Shown here in pieces: positions 1 to 6,903 of a stretch of 12,400 nucleotides of DNA. Where the stretch lies: assembly GCA_015487255.1 (NCBI GenBank), contig WFQA01000163.1:1-12400 (forward strand), given 5' to 3'. The position numbers were made by a program, and so were the translations under genes. A model generated the notes under the pieces. It did not search any database and was not told the DNA's origin. It worked only from the letters and a program-made list of their open reading frames with translations. Each line of letters begins with the position of its first letter. Position 1 is the stretch's first letter. The stretch comes from Paracoccaceae bacterium. GTDB lineage: Bacteria > Pseudomonadota > Alphaproteobacteria > Rhodobacterales > Rhodobacteraceae.

Positions 1-1283
1 GTGAAACCCTGCCGCAGGCGGTGGGCGAGGGCGCGCTGGTGCGGGCCGGGATGCTCAACATTTCCGGCCCCCTAAAAATTCGCGCCGAGGGGCTGGGCGA
101 GGAAACCCTGCTCAAGCAGATCACCCGGCTGGTGGAAACCGCCGAGAATGCCCGCAACCGCTATACCTCATTGGCCGAGAAAGCCGCGCAGATCTATGCG
201 CCGCTGGTGCATTTGCTGGCGCTGGTGGCTTTTCTCGGCTGGGGCTTTGGCACCGGAGACTGGCGCTTTGCGGTCAATGTGGCAGCGGCAGTGCTGATCA
301 TCACCTGCCCCTGCGCGCTGGGCCTGGCGGTGCCGGCGGTGCTGGCGGCGGCCTCGGGGCGGCTTTTTGCCCAGGGGGTGCTGCTGAAAGACGGGGTCGC
401 GCTGGAAAAGCTGGCCGAGATCGACATGGTGGTGTTTGACAAAACCGGTACCCTGACCACCGGCAAACCCAAGCTGGTGAATGGTGATATGATCTCGGCG
501 CAAAACCGGCAGATCGCCGCGGCGCTGGCCCGGCACTCGGCCCACCCGCTGGCCAAGGCGATCGCGGCGGCGTTTGACAGTGACCTGGCGATCGGGGAAA
601 TAAGCGAACACCCCGGCTTTGGCACCTCGGGCCTGCTGGACGGTGTGGCGATACGCCTTGGCCGCGCCGATTGGTGCGGGGCCGAGGCGGGGGATCAAAC
701 CTCGGTCTGGCTCAAGGTGGGGGAGGCGCCGCCGGTGGCGTTTTACTTTGAAGACCAGCTTCGCGATGAAGCGGCGGCCACGGTTGCCGCGCTCAAACAA
801 GCGGGGCTGGAGGTGAAGCTGCTTTCGGGGGATGTGCCCGGCTCGGTGGAGAAAATGGCCCGCGCCGCTGGTATTGAGGACTGGACCGCCAGCGCCACCC
901 CGGCTGAAAAAGTGGATGCGCTGGCAGCACTGGAGCAGGCAGGCCACAAGGTGCTGATGGTTGGCGACGGGCTGAATGACGCAGCCGCGCTGGCGGCGGC
1001 GCATGTGTCGATCTCGCCCGCTTCGGCAGTGGATGCCAGCCGCTCCAGCGCCGATATGATCATCATCAGCGATAACCTGCTCGAGGTTGCCAAAGCCCGT
1101 GAAATTGCCGTGGCCTCAAGGCGGCGGATATTGGAGAACTTTTCAATCGCCGCGATTTATAATATGGTCTCGGTGCCGCTGGCGCTGGCGGGGATTGCCA
1201 CACCGCTGCATGCGGCGCTGGCGATGTCCACCAGCTCGATCGTGGTGTCGCTGAACTCCATGCGGATCGGACGGATGAAATGA
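1..1283 (+). CDS. ccoI: Copper-translocating P1B-type ATPase CcoI/FixI, 5'-truncated by window edge
   Basis: Inner-membrane P-type ATPase that moves Cu(I) for assembly of cbb3 cytochrome oxidase. The gene runs in from the left: the frame is open from base 3 (Glu-Thr-Leu-Pro), which looks like the tail of the actuator TGE motif, so roughly 300 N-terminal residues (metal-binding domain, first helices) lie outside. Visible in order: a membrane pair with the metal-site motif TCPCALGLA (bases 303-329), the phosphorylation motif DKTGT (Asp codon 438-440), the nucleotide-domain HP within HSAHPLAK, the hinge MVGDGLNDAAAL, then C-terminal helices carrying the Tyr-Asn pair (AIYNM) and MSTSS typical of Cu(I) P1B-1 pumps. 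The stop overlaps the start of ccoS by four bases (ATGA), as in ccoGHIS operons. That overlap is why CcoI is preferred over a general CopA detoxification pump; CopA remains the alternative. Confidence 0.93.
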   Translation, partial: ETLPQAVGEGALVRAGMLNISGPLKIRAEGLGEETLLKQITRLVETAENARNRYTSLAEKAAQIYAPLVHLLALVAFLGWGFGTGDWRFAVNVAAAVLIITCPCALGLAVPAVLAAASGRLFAQGVLLKDGVALEKLAEIDMVVFDKTGTLTTGKPKLVNGDMISAQNRQIAAALARHSAHPLAKAIAAAFDSDLAIGEISEHPGFGTSGLLDGVAIRLGRADWCGAEAGDQTSVWLKVGEAPPVAFYFEDQLRDEAAATVAALKQAGLEVKLLSGDVPGSVEKMARAAGIEDWTASATPAEKVDALAALEQAGHKVLMVGDGLNDAAALAAAHVSISPASAVDASRSSADMIIISDNLLEVAKAREIAVASRRRILENFSIAAIYNMVSVPLALAGIATPLHAALAMSTSSIVVSLNSMRIGRMK

Positions 1284-1441
1284 ATATTCTGGCCATACTC
1301 ATTCCGGTTTCACTGATATTGGGCGGCATTGGGCTATATGCGTTTTTCTGGTCGATCAAAAACAACCAGTATGATGACCCGAAGGGCAACGCGGCGCGCA
1401 TTCTTTCGGACCGCTATGATGATGAGCCGGCGGATGAGTGA
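1280..1441 (+). CDS. ccoS: cbb3-type cytochrome oxidase assembly protein CcoS
   Basis: A 53-residue protein starting at the ATG that overlaps the ccoI stop (ATGA), so translation is probably coupled. It begins MNILAILIPVSLILGGIGLY, a single N-terminal membrane helix (about residues 3-23), followed by FFWSIKNNQYDDPKGNAARI and an acidic tail ending in DDEPADE. The pattern of helix, then a W-x-x-x-x-x-Q-[YF]-D-D-x-x-G block, is the signature of CcoS/FixS. CcoS is needed for cofactor (heme/Cu) insertion into the cbb3 oxidase in the inner membrane. Its usual length is about 45-60 residues, so it is intact. It is likely the last gene of the cco assembly operon; a sulfatase begins 35 bases on. Confidence 0.92.
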   Translation: MNILAILIPVSLILGGIGLYAFFWSIKNNQYDDPKGNAARILSDRYDDEPADE

Positions 1442-1476
1442 GGGGCGGCCAGTGCTGATAATATAAAGGAAAATAA

Positions 1477-2943
1477 ATGCCCCCCAATATCCTGATGTTC
1501 ATGACCGATAACCAGCCGGCCGAATTGCTGGGCTGTTACGGCAACCGCGAGATTTCCACCCCCCATATAGATGCGCTCGCTGCTGACGGTTTCCGGTTTG
1601 ACAATGCATTTTGCGTGAATGGCATGTGCTCGCCCTGCCGCGCCTCGGTCATGACCGGCCTGATGCCCTCGCAGCACGGTATCCACACCTGGATAGATGA
1701 CCGGCTGCGCGCGCGCTGGCCAAAGGGCTGGAATGCGCTTGATGCCTTCAAAACCCTGCCCGAGGTGCTGGCAGCGCACGGATACCAAACCGCCCTGATT
1801 GGCAAATACCATCTGGGGGCGGCCGAAAAACCGCAAAACGGCTTTCAGCACTGGGTGACCAGCCCGCATGGCCATGTGACCGATTTCTGGAACGGCACCT
1901 ATATCGAGAATGGCGAGACCAAAACCCATGCCGGCCATAGTGTGGATTATTTCACCGACAAAACCATCGCGTATCTGGACAGCGCCAGCCCGGAAAAGCC
2001 GTTTTTCGCCTTTGTGCCCTATAATGCGCCTTATGGCCATTGGCCTGCCCTGAAGGGCCGGGCAAAAAACCGGTTTCGGGGTATGTATGACAAGGTGGAG
2101 ATGCAATCGGTGCCCCGCGAGGGGCTGCATGAGGGGGCCATTACCCGGTTTTTGCGCAAGGCCTCGGATAGTGTTGGCGGTATTGATCACAGCTCCGAAT
2201 TGCGCATCCCCAATGATCTGGAGACATTGCGCAATTATTTCTCTGAAATGAGCATGGTGGATGACGGGGTGGGCCGGGTGCTGGCGGCGCTGAAGCGGCT
2301 CGGGCTATATGAGGATACGCTGATTATCTATACCACCGATCACGGTTTTTCGCTTGGGCATCACGGAATATGGGGGCATGCGCAGGCGACGTTGCCCGCC
2401 AATGCCCACCGGGCGACGTTTTCCATTCCGCTGATTTTTCGCCATGGTGATCGGCTGCTGAAGGCAAAATCCTCCACCCATGTAAGCCAGATCGACCTGT
2501 TCCCCACCATTCTGGAACTGGCGGGGATAACCCCGGATGGGCATAATGAAAACCCCGCCGCGCGCAGCTTTGCCGCGGAGTTGCGCACCGGGGTTATCGG
2601 GAGGGAGGACGAGGTTTTTATGGAGCAAGAGGAAACCCGCGCCATTCGCACCCCGAACTGGCTCTACAAACGCCGGTTTCAACGGGCGCCGACCCCGCCT
2701 TACCCTGACGAGCTTTATGATCTGAAAAATGACCCGCTGGAGAAGCACAACCTTGCCGGCATGGCCGCACATGCGGATATTTCCGCCAGGCTCATTGCAA
2801 AGATAGACCGGTTTTTTGGCCAGTATTCCACCCCGGAATACGATCTGTGGCAGGGGGGCATGCCGCAATCCAACTCAGATAAACCATGGCTCTGGCAGCA
2901 GGCATGGGGCAAAAGCTGGCATGCGAGCTTTCAGCAGGGTTAA
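1477..2943 (+). CDS. Type I (formylglycine-dependent) sulfatase
   Basis: A 488-residue sulfatase of the alkaline-phosphatase superfamily, expected to hydrolyse a sulfate ester (or sulfamate); the substrate cannot be read from the sequence. The start is supported by AAAGGA (1465-1470) before ATG. The N-terminal strand plus metal site is NILMFMTDNQ (Asp11, with Asn12 where many sulfatases have a second Asp). The activation motif C-S-P-C-R-A-S-V-M-T-G has Cys51 as the residue converted to formylglycine, Pro53 and Arg55 fitting CxPxR. GKYHLG gives Lys110/His112, and TTDHGFSLGHHG gives the second metal pair Asp288/His289. The C-terminal part carries the usual DELYDLKNDPLEKHNLA subdomain. No signal peptide is apparent, so a cytoplasmic location is likely. 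It lies 35 bases after ccoS on the same strand and could be cotranscribed, with no obvious functional link. The maturase (FGE or anSME) is not in the window. Confidence 0.9.
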   Translation: MPPNILMFMTDNQPAELLGCYGNREISTPHIDALAADGFRFDNAFCVNGMCSPCRASVMTGLMPSQHGIHTWIDDRLRARWPKGWNALDAFKTLPEVLAAHGYQTALIGKYHLGAAEKPQNGFQHWVTSPHGHVTDFWNGTYIENGETKTHAGHSVDYFTDKTIAYLDSASPEKPFFAFVPYNAPYGHWPALKGRAKNRFRGMYDKVEMQSVPREGLHEGAITRFLRKASDSVGGIDHSSELRIPNDLETLRNYFSEMSMVDDGVGRVLAALKRLGLYEDTLIIYTTDHGFSLGHHGIWGHAQATLPANAHRATFSIPLIFRHGDRLLKAKSSTHVSQIDLFPTILELAGITPDGHNENPAARSFAAELRTGVIGREDEVFMEQEETRAIRTPNWLYKRRFQRAPTPPYPDELYDLKNDPLEKHNLAGMAAHADISARLIAKIDRFFGQYSTPEYDLWQGGMPQSNSDKPWLWQQAWGKSWHASFQQG

Positions 2944-2995
2944 GGCGTTTTGCGTTTGATTTGAACAAGTGGTTCAGATAAAACGCAAAACGCTT
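2943..2995. terminator. Long near-perfect inverted repeat between convergent genes
   Basis: GCGTTTTGCGTTT (2945-2957) is exactly the reverse complement of AAACGCAAAACGC (2981-2993). After one mismatch the stem continues inward (2959-2966 with 2972-2979, one G-T pair), leaving a loop of about five bases. It starts at the sulfatase stop codon and ends at the kynU stop codon, so it fills the convergent gap. A bidirectional terminator is the natural reading, but neither side has a T-run directly after the stem. A dispersed REP-like intergenic element is a real alternative. Confidence 0.7.
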
Positions 2996-4209
2996 CAGGT
3001 CACGGCCTGCCGGGCCTGAAAGCGGGGTTCCTTCCATAGACCGTCGGCCATGATTTCGTGCAATATCTGCACGGCGTTCACGATATCCATATGGCTGAGG
3101 TATAGCGGCGAGAAGCCAAAGCGCAGCAAATCGGGCATGCGGAAATCTCCAATCACCCCGCGCGAGATCAGTGCCTGCACGATGGCATAAGCCTCCGGAT
3201 GCCGGAACGAAACCTGCGAACCCCGCATTTGCGCCGCGCGCGGTGAGGCCAGTTCCAGCTCCGGCACGCGGGCCTGCACCAGCTCGATGAACAGCGCGGT
3301 CAGCGATTGGCTTTTGGCGCGCAGTGTGGCCATATCCTGCGCCGCAATCAGCGCCAGCCCGGCCTGCATGGCGCGAAAAGACAGGATCGGCTGGGTGCCG
3401 GAGAGGAACTTTCGAATACCGGCATCGGGGCTGAAACCGGGCGCAAAGGCAAAGGGCGCCTCATGCCCCCACCAGCCCGAAAGCGGCTGCTGCACTTCGG
3501 GCAAATGCCGCTTGGCGCAGTAGATATATGCCGGCGACCCCGGCCCGCCATTGAGGTATTTATAGCTGCACCCCACCGCCAGATCGACCCGGTGCGCGTT
3601 CAGCCCTACCGGCATCACCCCCGCCGAGTGGCACAGATCCCAGATCACCACCGCCCCCATCTCATGGGCGCGCGCGGTTATCGCAGCCACATCCGCCAGC
3701 GCGCCGCTGCGATAATCCACATGGTTGAGCAGCACCACCGCCACGCGCTCGTCAATCGCCTCCAGCAGGTTTTCCGCCAGCTGCATCTCAAGCCCCGGTC
3801 GGGCCGCCAGCACCCCCTCGATCATGTAAAGGTCGGTCGGAAAGCTGCTGGCCTCGGCCAGAATCACCTTGCGCCCGGGGCGCAGGCCCAGCCCGGCAAA
3901 CAGCGCCTTGAAAAGATTGAGCGAGGTCGAATCGCAAACCACCACCTCGCCCGGTGCGGCCCCGATCACCGGCGCCAGCATATCACCATAGCGGGTGGGC
4001 AGGTCAAACCAGCCGGCCTTGTTCCAGCTGGTTATCTGGTCCCGCGCCCATTCCTGCTGCATGGTTTCATCCACCTCCGCCAGCGCTGCCTTTGGCATTG
4101 CCCCCAGCGAATTGCCGTCAAAATAGATCACCCCTTCGGGCAGGAAAAACGCATCGCGCAGATGGGCGAGCGGGTCAGCGGCATCAAGGGCTTTGGCTTT
4201 TTGCATCAT
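2995..4209 (-). CDS. kynU: Kynureninase
   Basis: PLP enzyme that cleaves L-kynurenine to anthranilate and L-alanine in tryptophan catabolism; cytoplasmic. The 404 residues match the usual 400-420. Seen: the N-terminal block VIYFDGNSLGAMPKAAL, the cofactor-binding DLCHSAGV, and the PLP-lysine motif CSYKYLNGGPGSPAYIY with Lys217, followed by WWGHEAPF and FLSGTQPILS, all characteristic of kynureninase. Two adjacent ATGs (4207-4209, 4204-4206) follow a strong GGAGGTGA (read on the minus strand, 4218-4211). The first is 4 bases from GGAGG and the second 7, so either may be used. The frame stays open far upstream to 5250, but that extension lies under the divergent permease and is not coding. Tryptophan dioxygenase (kynA) is not in view. 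Divergent from the ABC permease with only about 60 bases between starts. Confidence 0.95.
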   Translation of the reverse strand: MMQKAKALDAADPLAHLRDAFFLPEGVIYFDGNSLGAMPKAALAEVDETMQQEWARDQITSWNKAGWFDLPTRYGDMLAPVIGAAPGEVVVCDSTSLNLFKALFAGLGLRPGRKVILAEASSFPTDLYMIEGVLAARPGLEMQLAENLLEAIDERVAVVLLNHVDYRSGALADVAAITARAHEMGAVVIWDLCHSAGVMPVGLNAHRVDLAVGCSYKYLNGGPGSPAYIYCAKRHLPEVQQPLSGWWGHEAPFAFAPGFSPDAGIRKFLSGTQPILSFRAMQAGLALIAAQDMATLRAKSQSLTALFIELVQARVPELELASPRAAQMRGSQVSFRHPEAYAIVQALISRGVIGDFRMPDLLRFGFSPLYLSHMDIVNAVQILHEIMADGLWKEPRFQARQAVT

Positions 4210-4269
4210 CTCACCTCCGGGCTTCTGGCGGCTGGACTTTTGCTCACCTTCCGGCCTATTCAGTCGGGT

Positions 4270-5943
4270 ATGGAAACCGCGATACCATCCCACCCCAAGG
4301 CGCGCAAGGCACGCATGGTTGACCTGTGGTCGCTGGGCGGCCTGCTGATCGCCGCTTTGGTGCTGATGCCGCTGCTGGCGGTGCTCTGGATCGCATTTTT
4401 CCCCGAGGAGAATATCTGGGGGCGGCTGGTTGCCACCACCTTGCCGCGCTATATCGGCAACTCGCTGGCGCTGATGGCGATGGTTGGGCTGGGGGCGGGG
4501 CTTATTGGCACCGGGGCGGCATGGCTGGTGGTGATGAAGCGCTTCCCGCTGCGCGGGTTGTTGCAATGGCTGCTGCTTTTGCCGATGGCGCTGCCGGCCT
4601 ATATCAGCGCCTATGCGCTGGTGGATTTTTTGGAATATGCCGGCCCGGTGCAGCGCTTTATGCGCACGGTTTTTGGCTGGCAGGATGCCCGCGATTACTG
4701 GTTTCCCGAGATTCGCAGCATCTGGTTTGCCGCATTGGTGCTGACCCTGTCGCTTTACCCTTATGTCTACCTGCTGGTGCGGGCGGCGTTTCGCGAGCAA
4801 TCGGCCAGCATGATCGAGGTATCGCGCGCTTTGGGCTGCGGGCCGTGGCGCAGCTTTTTCAGGGTGGCGCTGCCGATGGCGCGCCCGGCCATTGCCGCCG
4901 GGCTGGCGATTGTGATGATGGAGGCGCTGAACGATTTTGGCACGGTGGATTATTTTGCCGTGCAAACCCTGACCACCGGCATTTTCACCACCTGGCTGCA
5001 AGGCTATAATGCCGGCGGCGCAGCGCAGATCGCCACCCTGATCCTGACCTTTGTGCTGGTGCTGGCGGTGCTGGAGAAATACGCCCGCAAGCGGCGGCGG
5101 TTTCATAACCTTTCGGCCAAGGTCACCCCGATCACCCCCGAGCGCCTGCGCGGCCTTGCGGCATGGCTGGCCACATTGGCCTGTTTGCTGCCGTTTCTGG
5201 CCGGGTTTGTGCTGCCCGGCGCAGTGATCTCGGCGCGGGCCTTTGGCCATATGGCGCAGTGGCTGGAGCCAAAGCTGTGGCTGGCGGCGAAAAACACGCT
5301 TTTGCTGGGGGCAGGGGCGGCGGTTATTACCGTGCTGGCGGCGCTGTTCATGGTTTATGGTGTGCGCAATTCGAGGCTGAAATGGCCGCGCATTCTGATG
5401 CCCGTCACCGGCATTGGCTATGCGGCACCGGGGGCGGTGCTGGCCATTGGTATCCTCATCCCCTTTGGGGCGTTTGACAATTTTCTGGCTGACCGGATCG
5501 AGGGCTGGTTTGGCCTTGATATCGGCCTGCTGCTCACCGGCTCGACGGCGGCGGTGATGTTTGCCTATGTGGTGCGGTTTTTTGCCATTCCGCAGGGGGC
5601 GATTGATTCCGCGCTCGGGCGGGTGACTCCTTCAATGGACATGGCGGCGCGCTCATTGGGCCGCAATGCCTGGCAGGCCCTGTGGCAGGTGCATGTGCCG
5701 CTTATTCGCGGCTCGGTTCTGGTGGCGGCCCTGCTGGTTTTTGTTGATTCGGTCAAAGAGCTGCCCGCCACGCTTATCCTGCGCCCGTTCAATTTTGATA
5801 CATTGGCAACACAGGTTTACGGGCAGGCCTCGCTGGAAAACCTGGAGCAGGCAGCCCCGGCGGCGCTGCTGGTCACTCTGGCCGGGATTTTGCCGGTTAT
5901 CCTGCTGGCAATGGTCGGAAACCGTCAGTTTCGCCGCCTATAG
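4270..5943 (+). CDS. ABC transporter permease, ferric-iron (FbpB/SfuB-like) fused two-module type
   Basis: A 557-residue inner-membrane permease made of two BPD-transport modules in tandem, about 12 hydrophobic helices in all. The first module has its ATPase-contact (EAA-type) loop at EVSRALGCGPWRSFFRVALP (from Glu183). The second has it at MDMAARSLGRNAWQALWQVH (from about residue 456), followed by FVDSVKELPATLILRPFN and FDTLATQVYGQASLENLE, which I recognise from Fe(III) uptake permeases of the FbpB/SfuB/FutB group. Thiamine-type ThiP is the nearest alternative. The start is uncertain: ATG 4270 lacks a good ribosome site, while ATG 4315 has AAGG at 4306-4309, would give 542 residues and leaves the first helix intact. 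The long frame upstream of 4270 is antisense to kynU and was rejected. No periplasmic binding protein or ATPase gene adjoins it, so partners must be encoded elsewhere. Confidence 0.88.
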   Translation: METAIPSHPKARKARMVDLWSLGGLLIAALVLMPLLAVLWIAFFPEENIWGRLVATTLPRYIGNSLALMAMVGLGAGLIGTGAAWLVVMKRFPLRGLLQWLLLLPMALPAYISAYALVDFLEYAGPVQRFMRTVFGWQDARDYWFPEIRSIWFAALVLTLSLYPYVYLLVRAAFREQSASMIEVSRALGCGPWRSFFRVALPMARPAIAAGLAIVMMEALNDFGTVDYFAVQTLTTGIFTTWLQGYNAGGAAQIATLILTFVLVLAVLEKYARKRRRFHNLSAKVTPITPERLRGLAAWLATLACLLPFLAGFVLPGAVISARAFGHMAQWLEPKLWLAAKNTLLLGAGAAVITVLAALFMVYGVRNSRLKWPRILMPVTGIGYAAPGAVLAIGILIPFGAFDNFLADRIEGWFGLDIGLLLTGSTAAVMFAYVVRFFAIPQGAIDSALGRVTPSMDMAARSLGRNAWQALWQVHVPLIRGSVLVAALLVFVDSVKELPATLILRPFNFDTLATQVYGQASLENLEQAAPAALLVTLAGILPVILLAMVGNRQFRRL

Positions 5944-5975
5944 GGCAAAAATAGCGGAGTTAAACGGTGAAACCC

Positions 5976-6006
5976 TTGCAATCCGTGTGAGAAAGGCCAA
6001 TAAATT
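5976..6006 (+). promoter_or_regulatory. Tentative promoter for the Ala/Glu/Gln repeat gene
   Basis: In the 136-base gap before the repeat gene, TTGCAA (5976-5981) is followed after 19 bases by TAAATT (6001-6006), a weak -35/-10 pair with a long spacer. The stretch is clearly more AT-rich than its surroundings. The leader after it contains a small hairpin, GCCC-GTA-GGGC (6028-6038), flanked by AGCT on both sides. This is a match by eye only, with no supporting start-site data. Confidence 0.25.
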
Positions 6007-6079
6007 AAGTAATGATGATGGAGCTGCGCCCGTAGGGCCTCATAGCTGAAAAACAAAAATTGAAAAAAAGGGACATGAA

Positions 6080-6808
6080 ATGAGCGATGATAAAGAAGTA
6101 AAAAGCGGTGGTGGCCTGAAGATGATTCTGGTTATCGTTGTGGCTGCTGCCGCCGCGTTTGGCGGTTACAAATATTTTGACAACCAGCAACAGCAAGCCG
6201 CGATAGAAGCGGAAGCCGCCGCTGCCGCCCAAGCTGCCGCTGAAGCTGAAGCCGCCGCTGCCGAAGCTGCCGCACAGGCTGAAGCCGAGGCCGCCGCTGC
6301 CGCCCAGGCTGCCGAGGAAGCCGCTGCCCAAGCTGCCGCTGAAGCTGAGGCTGCCGCCGCTGAAGCTGCCGCACAGGCTGAAGCCGAGGCCGCCGCTGCC
6401 GCCCAAGCTGCCGAGGAAGCCGCCGCCCAAGCTGCCGCTGAAGCCGAAGCCGCCGCCGCAGAAGCTGCCGCCCAAGCTGAGGCTGAAGCCGCTGCCGCCG
6501 AGGCTGCCGCTGCCGAAGCTGCCGCCCAGGCTGAAGCCGAGGCCGCCGCTGCCGCACAAGCTGCCGCTGAAGCCGAAGCCGCCGCTGCTGAAGCTGCCGC
6601 GCAGGCCGAGGCTGAAGCCGCTGAAGCTGCTGCCCAGGCTGAAGCGGAAGCCGCCGCTGCCGCCCAAGCTGCTGAGGAAGCCGCTGCGCAAGCTGCCGCT
6701 GAGGCTGAAGCCGCCATGGAAAACATGCTCAGCGATGCCGATAAGCGCCTGTGCGAGCTGATGGCGATTCCGATGCGTGCCGGTGGGGAGCTGATCGAGT
6801 GTAACTGA
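6080..6808 (+). CDS. Membrane-anchored Ala/Glu/Gln-rich helical repeat protein, unknown function
   Basis: A 242-residue protein I cannot assign to a named family. AGGGA (6069-6073) lies six bases before ATG. Residues 1-14 are polar (MSDDKEVKSGGGLK), 15-29 form one membrane helix (MILVIVVAAAAAFGG), 30-45 are a polar linker with four Gln, and about 46-212 are almost only Ala, Glu and Gln. The last 30 residues (from MENMLSDADKRLCELM) are ordinary sequence with Cys225 and Cys241. With Lys-rich N-terminal residues inside, the repeat and tail should be periplasmic, where the two Cys could form a disulfide. The repeat should form a very long, highly acidic helix, reminiscent of the TolA stalk but with no Lys. 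The C-terminal part does not look like a TolA or TonB domain. It appears monocistronic, with a terminator at 6851-6880. All six frames are open across the repeat because of GCN codons; this frame is chosen for its ribosome site, membrane helix and unique tail. Confidence 0.8.
   Translation: MSDDKEVKSGGGLKMILVIVVAAAAAFGGYKYFDNQQQQAAIEAEAAAAAQAAAEAEAAAAEAAAQAEAEAAAAAQAAEEAAAQAAAEAEAAAAEAAAQAEAEAAAAAQAAEEAAAQAAAEAEAAAAEAAAQAEAEAAAAEAAAAEAAAQAEAEAAAAAQAAAEAEAAAAEAAAQAEAEAAEAAAQAEAEAAAAAQAAEEAAAQAAAEAEAAMENMLSDADKRLCELMAIPMRAGGELIECN
6233..6715 (+). repeat. Intragenic tandem repeat, 99-bp (33-residue) units on an 11-residue module
   Basis: Residues 52-84 (6233-6331) and 85-117 (6332-6430) are identical in protein, 33 residues each. 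Next come a variant of 43 residues (118-160) and one of 44 (161-204), and a partial start (205-212). The 44-residue copy contains the 11-mer EAAAQAEAEAA twice in tandem; the 43-residue copy contains it twice, separated by seven residues. Unit lengths are 33, 33, 43 and 44, so near multiples of 11. The first two units differ at six of 33 codons, all synonymous. Confidence 0.85.
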
Positions 6809-6814
6809 TCATAA

Positions 6815-6840
6815 AAGAGGGCGCCCCAAAGCGCCCCCTT
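6815..6840. terminator. GC-rich hairpin after the repeat gene
   Basis: GGGCGC (6819-6824) pairs with GCGCCC (6831-6836) over a six-base loop, with partial pairing outside (one mismatch). It starts a few bases after the repeat-gene stop but lacks a T-run. It may support termination or protect the mRNA 3' end ahead of the stronger hairpin just downstream. Confidence 0.5.
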
Positions 6841-6850
6841 CAAACCTGTC

Positions 6851-6880
6851 AGCCTCGCCTTTTGGCGGGGCTTTTTATTT
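6851..6880 (+). terminator. Rho-independent terminator of the repeat gene
   Basis: AGCCTCGCC (6851-6859), loop TTTT, GGCGGGGCT (6864-6872): a nine-pair stem with one G-T pair, followed directly by TTTTATTT. This is a classic intrinsic terminator for + strand transcription. It lies 43 bases past the repeat-gene stop and 24 bases before the convergent end of thrS. Confidence 0.85.
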
Positions 6881-6903
6881 ATGGCGAATATGTTTTACCT
6901 GGC

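Noticed and set aside
168..1004. Antisense open frame over ccoI
   Set aside because: Shadow frame with Arg/His/Gln-rich composition; ccoI motifs are unambiguous on the plus strand.
3307..4269. Upstream extension of the permease frame on the plus strand from 3307
   Set aside because: Antisense to kynU, with no transporter features before about 4315; the permease begins near 4270-4315.
4210..5250. Upstream extension of the kynU frame on the minus strand to 5250
   Set aside because: Runs antisense through the well-supported ABC permease, is rich in His/Gln/Arg typical of shadow frames, and kynureninase homology begins at the MMQKAKALD start with a strong ribosome site.
6233..6715. CRISPR-like array or minisatellite
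   Set aside because: The repeats are contiguous coding units in one frame without unique spacers.
6005..6843. Long antisense open frames (Gly/Ser-, Arg/Gln- and Ala/Ser-rich) opposite the repeat gene
   Set aside because: They are mirror products of GCN/GAR/CAR codon repeats, which leave all six frames free of stops; no ribosome site, no non-repeat domain, and the + frame has a membrane helix and a unique tail.
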